Below, one piece after another: positions 51,236 through 59,545 of a DNA stretch of 64,000 bases. Each line of letters starts with the position of its first letter. The stretch's first letter is position 1. This stretch comes from Legionella cardiaca (GTDB lineage: Bacteria; Pseudomonadota; Gammaproteobacteria; Legionellales; Legionellaceae), in contig NZ_CP119078.1 of assembly GCF_029026145.1 (NCBI RefSeq), forward strand, positions 1,797,036-1,861,035, read 5' to 3'. The position numbers and the translations under genes were made by a program. The notes under the pieces were generated by a model, which made no database searches, was not told the DNA's origin, and saw nothing but the letters and a program-made list of their open reading frames with translations.

Positions 51236-51679
51236 ATGACTACACTAATTTACTTGCTAGGATTAATCATCTCCTGGCTATTTTTTTATAAGATATTAAC
51301 AGCAAGAAAAGTTAGACTTCCCAAAATTAAGACCACAATTATAGTGATTTTATTTTCAACACTCATATATAGTTTTAGTTATGACCTATATGCCTTTATA
51401 GATAGATTGATATTTTCTCTTAATAAACAAGGAGAGGTAAGCCTCTCTAATTCAATATTCAAAATACCTCCAAACCAGGACATTGAATATTGCAAACAAT
51501 TTACTGATGAAAATGGAAATGAAATTAAGGTAGTTTCTAACCGAAAAGATGGCAGGTATTGTGGTGAGTTTTGGCGATTTCAACGTAAAGAAAATATTCT
51601 TTTACCTTATAAGAAGATTAACGATGCCCAGTTAATTTATTGGGCATCACCTTCATTAAAAATAATCACAAAGAAATAA
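51236..51679 (+). CDS. Small membrane protein of unknown function
   Basis: A 147-aa protein with two N-terminal hydrophobic segments (about 2-19 and 33-55) and a soluble C-terminal region of about 85 residues. That region carries two cysteines (IEYCKQFTDENGNEIKVV, RYCGEFWRF) and probably faces the periplasm. I do not recognise a family. No convincing Shine-Dalgarno precedes the ATG. It lies in an AT-rich stretch flanked by spacers of 275 bp and 119 bp, and base composition is somewhat more AT-rich than the neighbouring nad operon. Confidence 0.55.
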   Translation: MTTLIYLLGLIISWLFFYKILTARKVRLPKIKTTIIVILFSTLIYSFSYDLYAFIDRLIFSLNKQGEVSLSNSIFKIPPNQDIEYCKQFTDENGNEIKVVSNRKDGRYCGEFWRFQRKENILLPYKKINDAQLIYWASPSLKIITKK

Positions 51680-51798
51680 TTAGTAGTTAAAAGTCTACTA
51701 TTCTTAATAGTTATAATGAATTTCAAGATCCCAGTACCATTGCTGGCTAACCGATGAGAATGTCCAAAAAGATATTTGACTAGATGGAAAATTTAGTT

Positions 51799-52575
51799 TT
51801 ATTCCAAAATCTTTTTTAAGAATAGTTTAATTTCATTCAGCAAAGCATTCTTATCTTGCCGGATAGGCGAATGACCCACGGTGGGAATCAAAACATGTGA
51901 TAAATTTACTATAAGTTTTTCTACGCGGTAAATATCGTCCTCTCTTATCAGACTGCCTCGCTCTGGTGCTCCCCTGATAATTAAGGTTGGACATTTGATA
52001 TTCGGAAGCAACTGTTCTAATTGATATGAGCTAAACATTTCTTTAGGCCGTTGAATCATCGCAAGTAACATATCGAGATCACAATTCTGAACATGAGGTG
52101 GTAATAATTGCATTAATGGCGAATACATCGTTTTAATATACTCAGAACCCAAATTATCTAATAGAGCTCGGTGATGACCTGTTAATTCATGCACCCGTTC
52201 AAGATTTAGAGGGGTATCTATAATAATCAAAGCCTTAACCCACTTAGGATATATTGCTGCAAGCATAAGCGCTATCATACCCCCTAAAGAGTGCCCTAAA
52301 ATGATAGCCGATCTTTTTATTTGATGTTCAATAAACAGTTGCATATCTTCTACATAACTATCAATTTTATATGCACCAGGGTATTTTTTTGATTTCCCAT
52401 GGCCACGGAGATCCGTAGCATAGACTTTAAAATTTTCCATCAGCTTAGGAATAATTGGAAGAAAAGACTGCCACCGATGCGTTACTCCATGCAACAATAA
52501 AATAGGAAGCCCTTTGCTTTCTGTCACCACGTAATTAATTTCAATTCGATTTTGCTTAAAAAGATGTTCTTTCAT
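51799..52575 (-). CDS. Alpha/beta-fold hydrolase
   Basis: A 258-aa soluble hydrolase. The oxyanion strand LPILLLHGVTHRWQSF, DLRGHGKS and the nucleophile elbow ILGHSLGGMIAL (GHSLG) are canonical. An acidic residue follows strand 6 (LIIRGAPERGSLIREDD) and the catalytic His is in VGHSPIRQD. Substrate preference cannot be told: esterase, lactonase or C-C hydrolase are all possible. I start at the ATG at 52575. A TTG at 52602 would add nine residues. It is monocistronic. Confidence 0.85.
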   Translation of the reverse strand: MKEHLFKQNRIEINYVVTESKGLPILLLHGVTHRWQSFLPIIPKLMENFKVYATDLRGHGKSKKYPGAYKIDSYVEDMQLFIEHQIKRSAIILGHSLGGMIALMLAAIYPKWVKALIIIDTPLNLERVHELTGHHRALLDNLGSEYIKTMYSPLMQLLPPHVQNCDLDMLLAMIQRPKEMFSSYQLEQLLPNIKCPTLIIRGAPERGSLIREDDIYRVEKLIVNLSHVLIPTVGHSPIRQDKNALLNEIKLFLKKILE

Positions 52576-52766
52576 AGTTAATAACAACCCTCTCAACCTC
52601 AACTAATTAATATAGCTCCATTTTTGAAAAAACGTTTAACAATAGTCTTAGACACAAGAGGTACAATTTATCAAATGCAAATAGAGGTCGAGTAAGACAA
52701 GTTTGATTTTGAAGACAACTGAGAGCAATTAATGCTACTCAGAATTTAGTTGTCAAAAGAAAGGTT

Positions 52767-52793
52767 AAAAAGAAGTCACCAGAGTGACTTCTT
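52767..52793 (-). terminator. Rho-independent terminator after the 201-aa membrane protein gene
   Basis: AAGAAGTCAC (52770-52779) pairs with GTGACTTCTT (52784-52793) around a 4-nt loop. The minus strand continues into TTTT. It lies about 45 bp past the stop codon at 52839. Confidence 0.75.
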
Positions 52794-52838
52794 TCCACCC
52801 AAAAGGTAAACCCTTAATTTCTAATCTTGTTCTTGCCT

Positions 52839-53444
52839 CTAATCAATCCTTTTACAACTCATTCCCCAGCATGCTCCAAGGCATGTTGCCAATGCGCCAA
52901 TAAAGAAAAGCACAAAAATTGAAAAAGAGGTCCAGGCTAACTGCTCGGGAGTCACACTTACATTGACTTGAGATTTAGTAGTATTTGCTTCAGATTTTGG
53001 TTCAACAGACACCGACGGTGTATTTTGTGTGTTATCTGGAGCAACTACTGTCTGTGTGACAGCTTGGGTATAGCTTTCTACATATTGGCTTAAATGCGCC
53101 GTAATTATTGCACTTAAAATCAAAGCAACCGTCCATGTAGCAAAGCCGTAGAGAATGCCAAGATTACGTTGTGGACAGTAACCTCTTCCTAAATAACCGG
53201 CTGCATAACCCGCCACCAGCATGGAGGCAATTATACCGATAATTATGCCAATCAGCCCCCCCACCGCTATTGTGGTTGTTCCTGTTTTAATAAACGTTAA
53301 ACCAATTGCTATCCCAAAGAGATTTAATAAAAAGCTTAAACCAATACCCACAATTGCACCCATGAGTATTGCGCTCCAGGATATGCGTTTAAGAGGAGGT
53401 AAAATAGTTTCAGACTCAACAATTACTTCTTTCGCTCTAGTCAT
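52839..53444 (-). CDS. Multi-span membrane protein of unknown function
   Basis: A 201-aa protein with a short acidic N-terminus, three or four membrane spans (Gly/Ile-rich SAILMGAIVGIGLSFLLNLF, GGLIGIIIGIIASMLVAGYA, ATWTVALILSAIITAHL, and a C-terminal span), and a polar Ser/Thr/Asn-rich loop (about 125-165). It resembles small conserved membrane proteins found in Legionella and related bacteria but has no function I know. I choose the ATG at 53444, preceded by AAGGA. It follows the 26-aa peptide gene by 11 bp, so the two are probably co-expressed. Confidence 0.65.
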   Translation of the reverse strand: MTRAKEVIVESETILPPLKRISWSAILMGAIVGIGLSFLLNLFGIAIGLTFIKTGTTTIAVGGLIGIIIGIIASMLVAGYAAGYLGRGYCPQRNLGILYGFATWTVALILSAIITAHLSQYVESYTQAVTQTVVAPDNTQNTPSVSVEPKSEANTTKSQVNVSVTPEQLAWTSFSIFVLFFIGALATCLGACWGMSCKRID

Positions 53445-53455
53445 GACTTCCATCC

Positions 53456-53536
53456 TTAGAATATGTGAGATACTAACCAAATTAATACAAGAATGCTTAA
53501 GGGAACACCCAAAAGCCACGCAATAATGTACCCCAT
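53456..53536 (-). CDS. 26-aa single-span membrane peptide
   Basis: A very short reading frame of 26 codons starting at the ATG at 53536, with an optimal AAGGAG Shine-Dalgarno 7 nt upstream. The peptide begins MGYIIAWLLGVPLSIL and ends LVSHIF, one uninterrupted hydrophobic helix. Small proteins opening MGYI(I/L)AWLLG occur widely in proteobacteria, as I recall, but without known function. Its stop lies 11 bp before the start of the 201-aa membrane protein, which supports an operon and perhaps a physical partnership. It is shorter than the usual gene-finder cut-off. Confidence 0.7.
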   Translation of the reverse strand: MGYIIAWLLGVPLSILVLIWLVSHIF

Positions 53537-53703
53537 TTTTATCTCCTTATAAAAATGATTTATTTTAAGTATAGCAAGTTAAACCAAATTGAATAATTAA
53601 TGAACATAAAGTTTATAGCACTATAGCTTTGATTTACTTTGCTGGAGATTTTCCTATAACAAACTTGCTGTGGTAAACTTGCTGGGTTTATACAGCTCTA
53701 TTG

Positions 53704-54492
53704 TTAAAGCACTAGCGTAAAGCCACCACCAAAAGCATTCTTAAATTGATTCGGATTATTTCCCAGTTGATGATAAACACCCACGTCGATTGCAAACTGA
53801 GGCACCAGCATATAAAGCAAACCATAATCTACAAGAGTTACATCCCCTTGATTCGGACCAACTGGTGACAAGCTATAAACTTCGCCATAAAGCGTAAGTC
53901 TTTCAATAGGGGAATAACTCAAAACTAAATCAGGAGTAAATGAAATATAACGCTCACCCCCAATAATCGTGGGCTCAGTGAAGGAACCTATTTGTAGCAT
54001 TCCTGTTAAACTCCATTGATCATTTAAATTATAAGTCATGATCCCTGCCATACTGGCACCAAGTCCCTTACTGCCAAAAACTGAACTGCCCCCAGGTAAA
54101 ATGAATGTCGTTTGGGTGGAAAATATCCAGTTCTTACCAGCGCCAAATTGATGCTTTATATCGAAGCCGAAAGGACCGTATCCTGAAAATGGCGTGTTGT
54201 AGTTTGGTAAAAAAAGACCTATCTCCGAATGAGCTGGTAAACCAATACGAAACTCACCTTGGGGATATGTTTGTAACTGACCAGAGGGTATAAGATTTTG
54301 ATAAAGATACCCCCCCTCTAGGAAAGCAGTTTTAACAGGAATAATACAGGGGCTATCAGCATTTCCCCCTCGATCACTTAGAGTAATTACCGGCGGAGAA
54401 GCAGTACAAGGATTATCCTCTGCAAAAGCATTATTGACACTTACAATCAGGATAATCAAAGCATAAATTAAAAATTTTCCCAGCAGTAACAT
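53704..54492 (-). CDS. Outer-membrane beta-barrel-like protein (phenol MetA_deg-type)
   Basis: A 262-aa exported protein with a signal peptide (about 1-24, ending NAFA). The rest alternates amphipathic strands and turns, such as GEFRIGLPAHSEIGLFLPNY, WIFSTQTTFILPGG, WSLTGMLQIGSF and YISFTPDLVLSYSPIERLTLYGE, and ends VGVYHQLGNNPNQFKNAFGGGFTLVL with an aromatic/hydrophobic terminus usual for outer-membrane barrels. The pattern resembles the transporter/MetA-pathway family. It is monocistronic. The ligand is unknown. Confidence 0.7.
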   Translation of the reverse strand: MLLLGKFLIYALIILIVSVNNAFAEDNPCTASPPVITLSDRGGNADSPCIIPVKTAFLEGGYLYQNLIPSGQLQTYPQGEFRIGLPAHSEIGLFLPNYNTPFSGYGPFGFDIKHQFGAGKNWIFSTQTTFILPGGSSVFGSKGLGASMAGIMTYNLNDQWSLTGMLQIGSFTEPTIIGGERYISFTPDLVLSYSPIERLTLYGEVYSLSPVGPNQGDVTLVDYGLLYMLVPQFAIDVGVYHQLGNNPNQFKNAFGGGFTLVL

Positions 54493-54579
54493 TGAGCCAT
54501 TCCCTACGGCATATAAATCCTGTTTAACTTACCACAGTTATCTTTATTTTTCTAAACACCAGGGCCTATTGAACATTTC

Positions 54580-54620
54580 ACCTGCCGCCTATGTGCCATG
54601 GCTCGTCCGAGGCATCCAGA
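54580..54620. repeat. Possible dispersed repeat with dyad symmetry
   Basis: The segment CACCTGCCGCCTATGTGCCA continues with a CCGAGGCATCCAGACC core to CCACATGG and forms ATGTG/CACAT arms. It is GC-rich in an AT-rich spacer and resembles short dispersed sequences I recall from Legionella genomes. Only one copy is in the window, so the call is weak. Confidence 0.35.
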
Positions 54621-54643
54621 CCCCACATGGACTTTGAAAATGA

Positions 54644-55027
54644 TTATTTTATTGCCTCGATTGCAACATTGAACTTGCAGTCGACAACGGATTGGGTACA
54701 GACAAAGCCACCAACAGTTTCGATCCAGTTGTAATCAGAGCGAGCGGGAATTTTAATTTTAACCGGCCACCAAATTGAATAATCGCCTAATGAGTTTTTA
54801 TAGGTACACATAACGCCGCGCCCCAGGCCTGCCACCAGGATGTTTGCTCTAGTAAAGCGAGTTCCCTCTTCTCCTTGAACAGCATTAGAGGAGTAAGGGT
54901 TTTTAATCCACGGCTCAGGAATAACGCCCCATTTTAATGAAGTTGTATCTGGATCAGGACAAGTTAAAATCGCTGCTTGACAAGTAAAAGATGCAAATAT
55001 AACGTATGTTGTAATTATTTTTTTCAT
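54644..55027 (-). CDS. Small exported protein of unknown function
   Basis: A 127-aa protein with a signal peptide (about 1-18, MKKIITTYVIFASFTCQA). The mature part has four cysteines (LTCPDPDTT, VMCTYKN, FVCTQSVVDC) and a Trp-rich beta pattern (IWWPVKIKIPARSDYNW). It resembles small secreted Legionella proteins but no named family is certain. I start at the ATG at 55027. An in-frame ATG at 55039 adds MGKP. It may pair with the PhnA gene upstream on the same strand, 74 bp away, though functions look unrelated. Confidence 0.65.
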   Translation of the reverse strand: MKKIITTYVIFASFTCQAAILTCPDPDTTSLKWGVIPEPWIKNPYSSNAVQGEEGTRFTRANILVAGLGRGVMCTYKNSLGDYSIWWPVKIKIPARSDYNWIETVGGFVCTQSVVDCKFNVAIEAIK

Positions 55028-55101
55028 AGGTTTACCCATGTATTAGACTGTGCAAAACATTTGAAACAACAAGTTATATCAAAAACTATTCGCAATACTG
55101 T

Positions 55102-55443
55102 TTATACTTTCTTTAAAAATTCTGATTTTAACTTCATTGGGCCGATACCATCAATTTTACAATCAATATCATGATCACCACCAACGACTCTGATATTTTT
55201 TATTTTAGTGCCCACTTTAATAACTGCTGAAGAACCTTTTACCTTAAGATCCTTAATTACCGTAACGGTATCCCCATCACTTAGAATTTGACCATGTGCG
55301 TCTTTGGCAATCAGTGCACTGTCATTTACTGCTTCACTACCCCCTTGCTCCCACTCATGAGCACATTCTGGGCAAATATATAAAGAGCCTTCTTCGTAGG
55401 TGTATTCAGAATTGCATTTGGGGCATGACGGAATTGATTGCAT
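55102..55443 (-). CDS. PhnA/YjdM family zinc-ribbon protein
   Basis: A 113-aa protein with an N-terminal zinc ribbon ([20 protein letters not shown] then CAHEW; four Cys ligands) and the conserved C-terminal PhnA domain ([55 protein letters not shown]). It was historically named alkylphosphonate uptake protein, but the true role is unclear. No phn genes are nearby. I start at the ATG at 55443 (AGGA 6 nt upstream), matching the E. coli N-terminus. The longer frame adds 18 unrelated residues. Confidence 0.92.
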   Translation of the reverse strand: MQSIPSCPKCNSEYTYEEGSLYICPECAHEWEQGGSEAVNDSALIAKDAHGQILSDGDTVTVIKDLKVKGSSAVIKVGTKIKNIRVVGGDHDIDCKIDGIGPMKLKSEFLKKV

Positions 55444-55607
55444 CATTAATCCTATTTTTATATTTATTAAATAAAATTCTACCAGAATATTAACCAAAAT
55501 AGTGGCAATCTCTCTCTTTAATCTTAACTATTTACTATAAATTATCCTGTTAATGTCTTGAAACAACTGTGTAAGCCAGCTGATTCCAAATAATTTTCAA
55601 TTTCCCA

Positions 55608-55635
55608 TTGTTTCGCCACGTTTCTTTGCTATAAT
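55608..55635 (+). promoter_or_regulatory. Sigma-70-type promoter of tRNA-Leu
   Basis: TTGTTT (55608-55613) and a perfect TATAAT (55630-55635) are separated by 16 bp. Transcription would begin a few bases before the tRNA at 55646, with a GC-rich stretch (GGCCGCC) after the -10 as usual for stringently controlled stable RNA promoters. Confidence 0.75.
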
Positions 55636-55645
55636 GGCCGCCTGT

Positions 55646-55732
55646 GCCGGGGTGGCGGAATTGGTAGACGCGCCGGATTCAAAATCCGGTGGTGGTGACA
55701 CCGTGTGGGTTCGAGTCCCACCCTCGGTACCA
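55646..55732 (+). tRNA. tRNA-Leu (anticodon CAA)
   Basis: An 87-nt class II tRNA. The acceptor stem GCCGGGG pairs with CCTCGGT (two G-U pairs), discriminator A and encoded CCA at 55730-55732. The anticodon stem CCGGA/TCCGG encloses TTCAAAA with anticodon CAA, followed by a variable arm GGTGGTGACACC-like and the T arm GTGGG-TTCGAGT-CCCAC. It decodes UUG. Confidence 0.97.
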
Positions 55733-55880
55733 AAATTTAGCACTGAATTAGTTCTTTTTCCTTTCTTTATTTCGCCCCTAGCTAGCCACCTAATATCTTG
55801 CTCCCAGCTATTTTTTCAGCGACAATGCAACCCACTGATAGGACTGCTGCTCAATTATCTGTTTGCTAAGGAAACATAAA

Positions 55881-56921
55881 TTGGGAAGAAATAACTCTTT
55901 TGACCTGATTAGACATTTCGCTGCCCTGCTCGTTCTCTATAGTCATCAACATGCTCTGTTATTACTTCCAGAACCCATTTTTTTACATTGGGATACCTTG
56001 GGAACCACTGCCGTTATATTATTTTTTTCAATCTCTGGTTATTTTATGCCAGGAAGCTTTACGCGCGCAGGAAATTTCACAAACTATCTGTTTAGACGCT
56101 GTCGCCGAATTTTTCCAGGGCTTATCGTCTGTTCATTTATGATGTGCTATTTAATTGGTGGGATCTTTACGACAGAATCCAGCTTGGAATACTTATTAAG
56201 TCCATCCACACTGATAACAAGTTTGCTGTATTGTATTTTTCTGCATAAGCAGATCCCAGGCGTATTTTCTGATTTCTTATATAAGAACGCAATAAATGGC
56301 AGCTTATGGACTTTACCAATTGAGTTCGCCTACTACATTCTTTTAGGTGCTGTACTTTCTTTAGCAAATACTTGGAGAATCGTTCTCTTGTTATTTGTGG
56401 TTCTAGTTTTTACAAATCTAGCGTTAACCTTTACCAAAATAGGGACTTTATTCTACGTTAACGTTTTCCATATTCATTATATAGCTCTCTATGGAATTGC
56501 TTTTACCACCGGCTCTCTAATGGCAATGCTACAAAAATATTGGCTCCCCTTTAAACATTATTTACTCTTTATTGCATTGATATCACTTTTCAATTTTCAA
56601 GGTCATTTATTAATGTCATTATTTGGCACGCTAAGTCTTTCTATCATCATCATAGTTACCGGGATTTCTTTTCAGGATAAATGGATAAAAGGTCGATTTG
56701 ATCTTTCTTATGGAATCTATATTTATGCATTCCCAATACAACAGGTAGTTATCAATTTAATCAGTCAAAACTTCTGGCTTAGCATGTCAATATCAATAAG
56801 CTTCACCCTTCTTATTGCCTTTCTCTCCTATAAATTTGTGGAAAAACCTTTTTTATACAACAAGCATTCAAGCAATCAAAGCGCATTATCGAGTATACCT
56901 ATAGAGCAATCCAGAATTTAA
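55881..56921 (+). CDS. Acyltransferase-3 family membrane protein (sugar O-acyltransferase)
   Basis: A 346-aa polytopic protein with about ten membrane spans. The opening NNSFDLIRHFAALLVLYSHQ contains the catalytic-type His region of OafA/acyltransferase-3 enzymes, and FFSISGYFMPGSF, RRCRRIFPGLIVC (R-rich motif) and the SLWTLPIEFAYYILLG block (WxLxxE) follow. Such enzymes O-acetylate LPS or other surface glycans. No SGNH domain is attached. The start is taken as TTG at 55881 with AAGGA 8 nt upstream. A TTG at 55863 is in frame but poorly placed. It lies 150 bp downstream of the tRNA. Confidence 0.87.
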   Translation: MGRNNSFDLIRHFAALLVLYSHQHALLLLPEPIFLHWDTLGTTAVILFFSISGYFMPGSFTRAGNFTNYLFRRCRRIFPGLIVCSFMMCYLIGGIFTTESSLEYLLSPSTLITSLLYCIFLHKQIPGVFSDFLYKNAINGSLWTLPIEFAYYILLGAVLSLANTWRIVLLLFVVLVFTNLALTFTKIGTLFYVNVFHIHYIALYGIAFTTGSLMAMLQKYWLPFKHYLLFIALISLFNFQGHLLMSLFGTLSLSIIIIVTGISFQDKWIKGRFDLSYGIYIYAFPIQQVVINLISQNFWLSMSISISFTLLIAFLSYKFVEKPFLYNKHSSNQSALSSIPIEQSRI

Positions 56922-57036
56922 GACCAGTTCCTTATAGCTAATTTAGATAAAATTACTCCAATCTTAATATCCTTACTATCTGGTTTTCACTTCTAAATCA
57001 GCTTACTATTTACAAACTTAAATAAGGATGTTAACG

Positions 57037-58119
57037 ATGTTAAGCAATCATGAATTTGCGCCATTATTTCAACATAATTTAGAAATCTTCCCTGCCACCC
57101 AAGCCAAACTGTTAAATGACTTGCGCGTTCAATGGAATAAAACTAAACCCTTAACTGGAATCAAATTACTACATAACATTCCTTTAACTTATGAAACCTT
57201 GGTAAAACTAGAGCCTCTTCTAGTTGCTGGAGCCGAACTAACGGTTACCAATACTAAATTTCTTGGCCAGCCATTGACTACTATAGTATCGCTCCTAAAT
57301 CGCTTAGGGATTCAGTACATTGAAAAGCATGAAAATATTAAAGGTACCTTTGATATTGCTTTAGACTGTTGCGCTGAAGTAATGGATATGCCACATGTTA
57401 CAATCAGTAGAGGTATCGCTGAATTAACACAAACTGGAGGAGAGCGTTATAAACAAGCAAATACTCTCTACCCTGTCATTAATGTTGATGAATCGAATCT
57501 TAAAAAATTAGAAGGCATGTATGGTACAGGTGAATCTTTTGTAAGGGCATTGAAAGAAAAAATCGGCGAACCTCTTAAGAATCGACATTTTTTAGTCTTT
57601 GGTTTTGGCAAGGTCGGTCGCGGAATTGTAAAGTATTTACTGAAAGAGACACCTTATGTGACTGTGGTTGATAAATCTCAAGAACAATTAAGAAAAGCAG
57701 AAGCTTTAAATGTTGAAATTCTTCATATATCACAAATAGAAACTATCAAAATTTGCGCCAAAAAAGCATTTTGTCTAGTCACCGCAACAGGCGAGCCTGA
57801 TTTTCTCTCACGATATCTAACAGCTAAGGACTGTTCCCAAGCAATTATTGCCAATATGGGTGCGAGCGATGAAATTGGCTCTAACTTTAGTAACGATAAT
57901 GTGTTATGTTCGCGGATGCCAATTAACTTTTCTTTGCAACACCCGACTTTGCTCCATTTTATTGACCCTATCTTTTATGCTCATAATTTAGTAGCACAAC
58001 TCCTATTAGAGAATAATTATTCACCAGGTTATCATCCGTTTCCAAGTTACCTGGATGATCTGATTATTAAGTTGTGGAATGCCTACAATCCTATTGATAT
58101 TAGTGATATCTATCTTTAA
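57037..58119 (+). CDS. Divergent S-adenosylhomocysteine hydrolase-like protein
   Basis: A 360-aa protein with SAH-hydrolase-like layout but shorter than the usual 430-470 aa. A substrate-domain-like first half contains GAELTVTNTKFLGQPLTTIV (where SAHH has the SCNPLSTQDD block) and LDCCAEVMD (where SAHH has DDGGDL). The linker MYGTGESFVRAL resembles SAHH's NxYGTGxS. The Rossmann half has FLVFGFGKVGRGIVKYLL. The EETTTGV motif is replaced by AELTQTGGE, and the C-terminal Lys-Tyr NAD-contacting tail is missing. It is therefore probably not a standard SAHH; an NAD-binding relative with changed chemistry is likelier. I use the ATG at 57037 (AAGG 8-9 nt upstream) and not the one at 57028. Confidence 0.68.
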   Translation: MLSNHEFAPLFQHNLEIFPATQAKLLNDLRVQWNKTKPLTGIKLLHNIPLTYETLVKLEPLLVAGAELTVTNTKFLGQPLTTIVSLLNRLGIQYIEKHENIKGTFDIALDCCAEVMDMPHVTISRGIAELTQTGGERYKQANTLYPVINVDESNLKKLEGMYGTGESFVRALKEKIGEPLKNRHFLVFGFGKVGRGIVKYLLKETPYVTVVDKSQEQLRKAEALNVEILHISQIETIKICAKKAFCLVTATGEPDFLSRYLTAKDCSQAIIANMGASDEIGSNFSNDNVLCSRMPINFSLQHPTLLHFIDPIFYAHNLVAQLLLENNYSPGYHPFPSYLDDLIIKLWNAYNPIDISDIYL

Positions 58120-58214
58120 GCAAATTTTTTTGAGAATGATTTTCAAATATAACAACATACTAGTTTGATATTTGAATATTAAATGCAGCTGATTAAAAAG
58201 CGAAGGGACTTGTC

Positions 58215-59504
58215 ATGAAATCTATAATTATTCGAATATTCTACCTATTGTTAGTTATGTTTAACAATTCCCTTAGCTTTGCTAGTAACACTAATGGCTA
58301 CACCACATCACAAGCATTTTGGGATCTTTATTATGATTTTACAGGTAATAACGATCCAGACTATCCTAAAGGCAAAATTAATATTTCTCAAACCCTGTAT
58401 CAATCGGAAACACAACAGAATAAAAGTCTAACTTCACAGACTGGCCCCTTGATTATGTTCATTAACTCTACTTTGTATGTTTATAACAGCGACCGCAAAC
58501 TTGAGCTTAAACAGCTGCTGCGTACTGCGCCCAACACAGGTTTTACTGAAATGACGGCAATTTCACATATTGGCACAGCACTTATGTATCTTGCAAAAAT
58601 CAAAGCCAATGGTGATAGTAGCTGGAAGTCGCAAATGAGAATTTTATTAAACGATGTTAAAGCTGTAAGGGCTGTCAATTCGCAGACTAATAATAATTGG
58701 CTCGATCAAATCAATGCACCCTCATGGAAACCATATTTAACCACAATTCATAATATGGTTGATTATGCCTGTTCTATGGCTGGTAATTATATGAGTGATG
58801 TATTAAGCGGCAAAGAATCATTTAATACGACTTTATTACAAAATGACTTTCTCAATGGGAACAAAATTTATTCAATTCCTTACAATAATGTTATGGTTGG
58901 TACCTTCATGCTCACAGCGTTACAAAGCATGGATGAGCTTCATCGCGAGATTTCGAAATTAAAGCTTGATTGGCCCAAGACAAAAGTCCTCATTCGTTTT
59001 GTTGCTGGCTCCAATGTTTCTGCTGGCGTTACCAAGGGTAGTAATTGGCTAGTACCATTTATTGAAGCATTAGCAAATAACACGTTGTCTGCCGACAGAA
59101 TTTATATGGTGCCTTATGCGGAAGTAAAATCATCACTTGGTGCAAATGAGTTATCTCAAGCCGATTTTGACTACTATGACACGATATGGAATTCCAGACA
59201 TGATCGCTCGGTCATTGCCAATGCCGTCTTTATTAACATTCCGAGTATATTTCTACCTGACCGCCCCACTATTCCGGGCGATTATGCCTACTCTAAAAAA
59301 CCTAAAATTGAAGAGTTCTTAATAAGATTGAAATTTTCATTAGCAGAACCTACTGAAATGTTATCAAATACTGTTGGCTTTTGGATGGCTGGTGAACTAG
59401 CAGCAAAAAACTGGAATTATAACAATATCAGTATCCCAGGCATCACAACGGGATTTCCGCAAGGAATTGCAACTTATCCTGATGATAATCCAATCATTCA
59501 CTAA
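58215..59504 (+). CDS. Exported protein of unknown function, 429 aa
   Basis: A 429-aa protein with a signal peptide (about 1-23, ending SLSFAS). The mature part is mixed alpha/beta with few cysteines. Notable blocks are TGFTEMTAISHIGTALMYLAKI near residue 115, GNKIYSIPYNNVMVGTFMLTALQSMDEL (in part) near 230, and VGFWMAGELAAKNWNYNNISIPG near the end. It resembles conserved Legionella secreted proteins annotated as a DUF (possibly DUF5624), which I cannot confirm. No catalytic motif is evident. The Shine-Dalgarno AGGGA precedes the ATG. It follows the SAHH-like gene by 95 bp on the same strand. Confidence 0.65.
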   Translation: MKSIIIRIFYLLLVMFNNSLSFASNTNGYTTSQAFWDLYYDFTGNNDPDYPKGKINISQTLYQSETQQNKSLTSQTGPLIMFINSTLYVYNSDRKLELKQLLRTAPNTGFTEMTAISHIGTALMYLAKIKANGDSSWKSQMRILLNDVKAVRAVNSQTNNNWLDQINAPSWKPYLTTIHNMVDYACSMAGNYMSDVLSGKESFNTTLLQNDFLNGNKIYSIPYNNVMVGTFMLTALQSMDELHREISKLKLDWPKTKVLIRFVAGSNVSAGVTKGSNWLVPFIEALANNTLSADRIYMVPYAEVKSSLGANELSQADFDYYDTIWNSRHDRSVIANAVFINIPSIFLPDRPTIPGDYAYSKKPKIEEFLIRLKFSLAEPTEMLSNTVGFWMAGELAAKNWNYNNISIPGITTGFPQGIATYPDDNPIIH

Positions 59505-59545
59505 CAACACTTATTAGCTTAAGTTTAAATTGCTGAGAGTCTAAA

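Noticed and set aside
55634-55879. Open reading frame with AGVAELVDAPDSKSGG-type product
   Set aside because: It is the well-known artefact of reading through a tRNA-Leu gene, and the tRNA at 55646-55732 explains the sequence.
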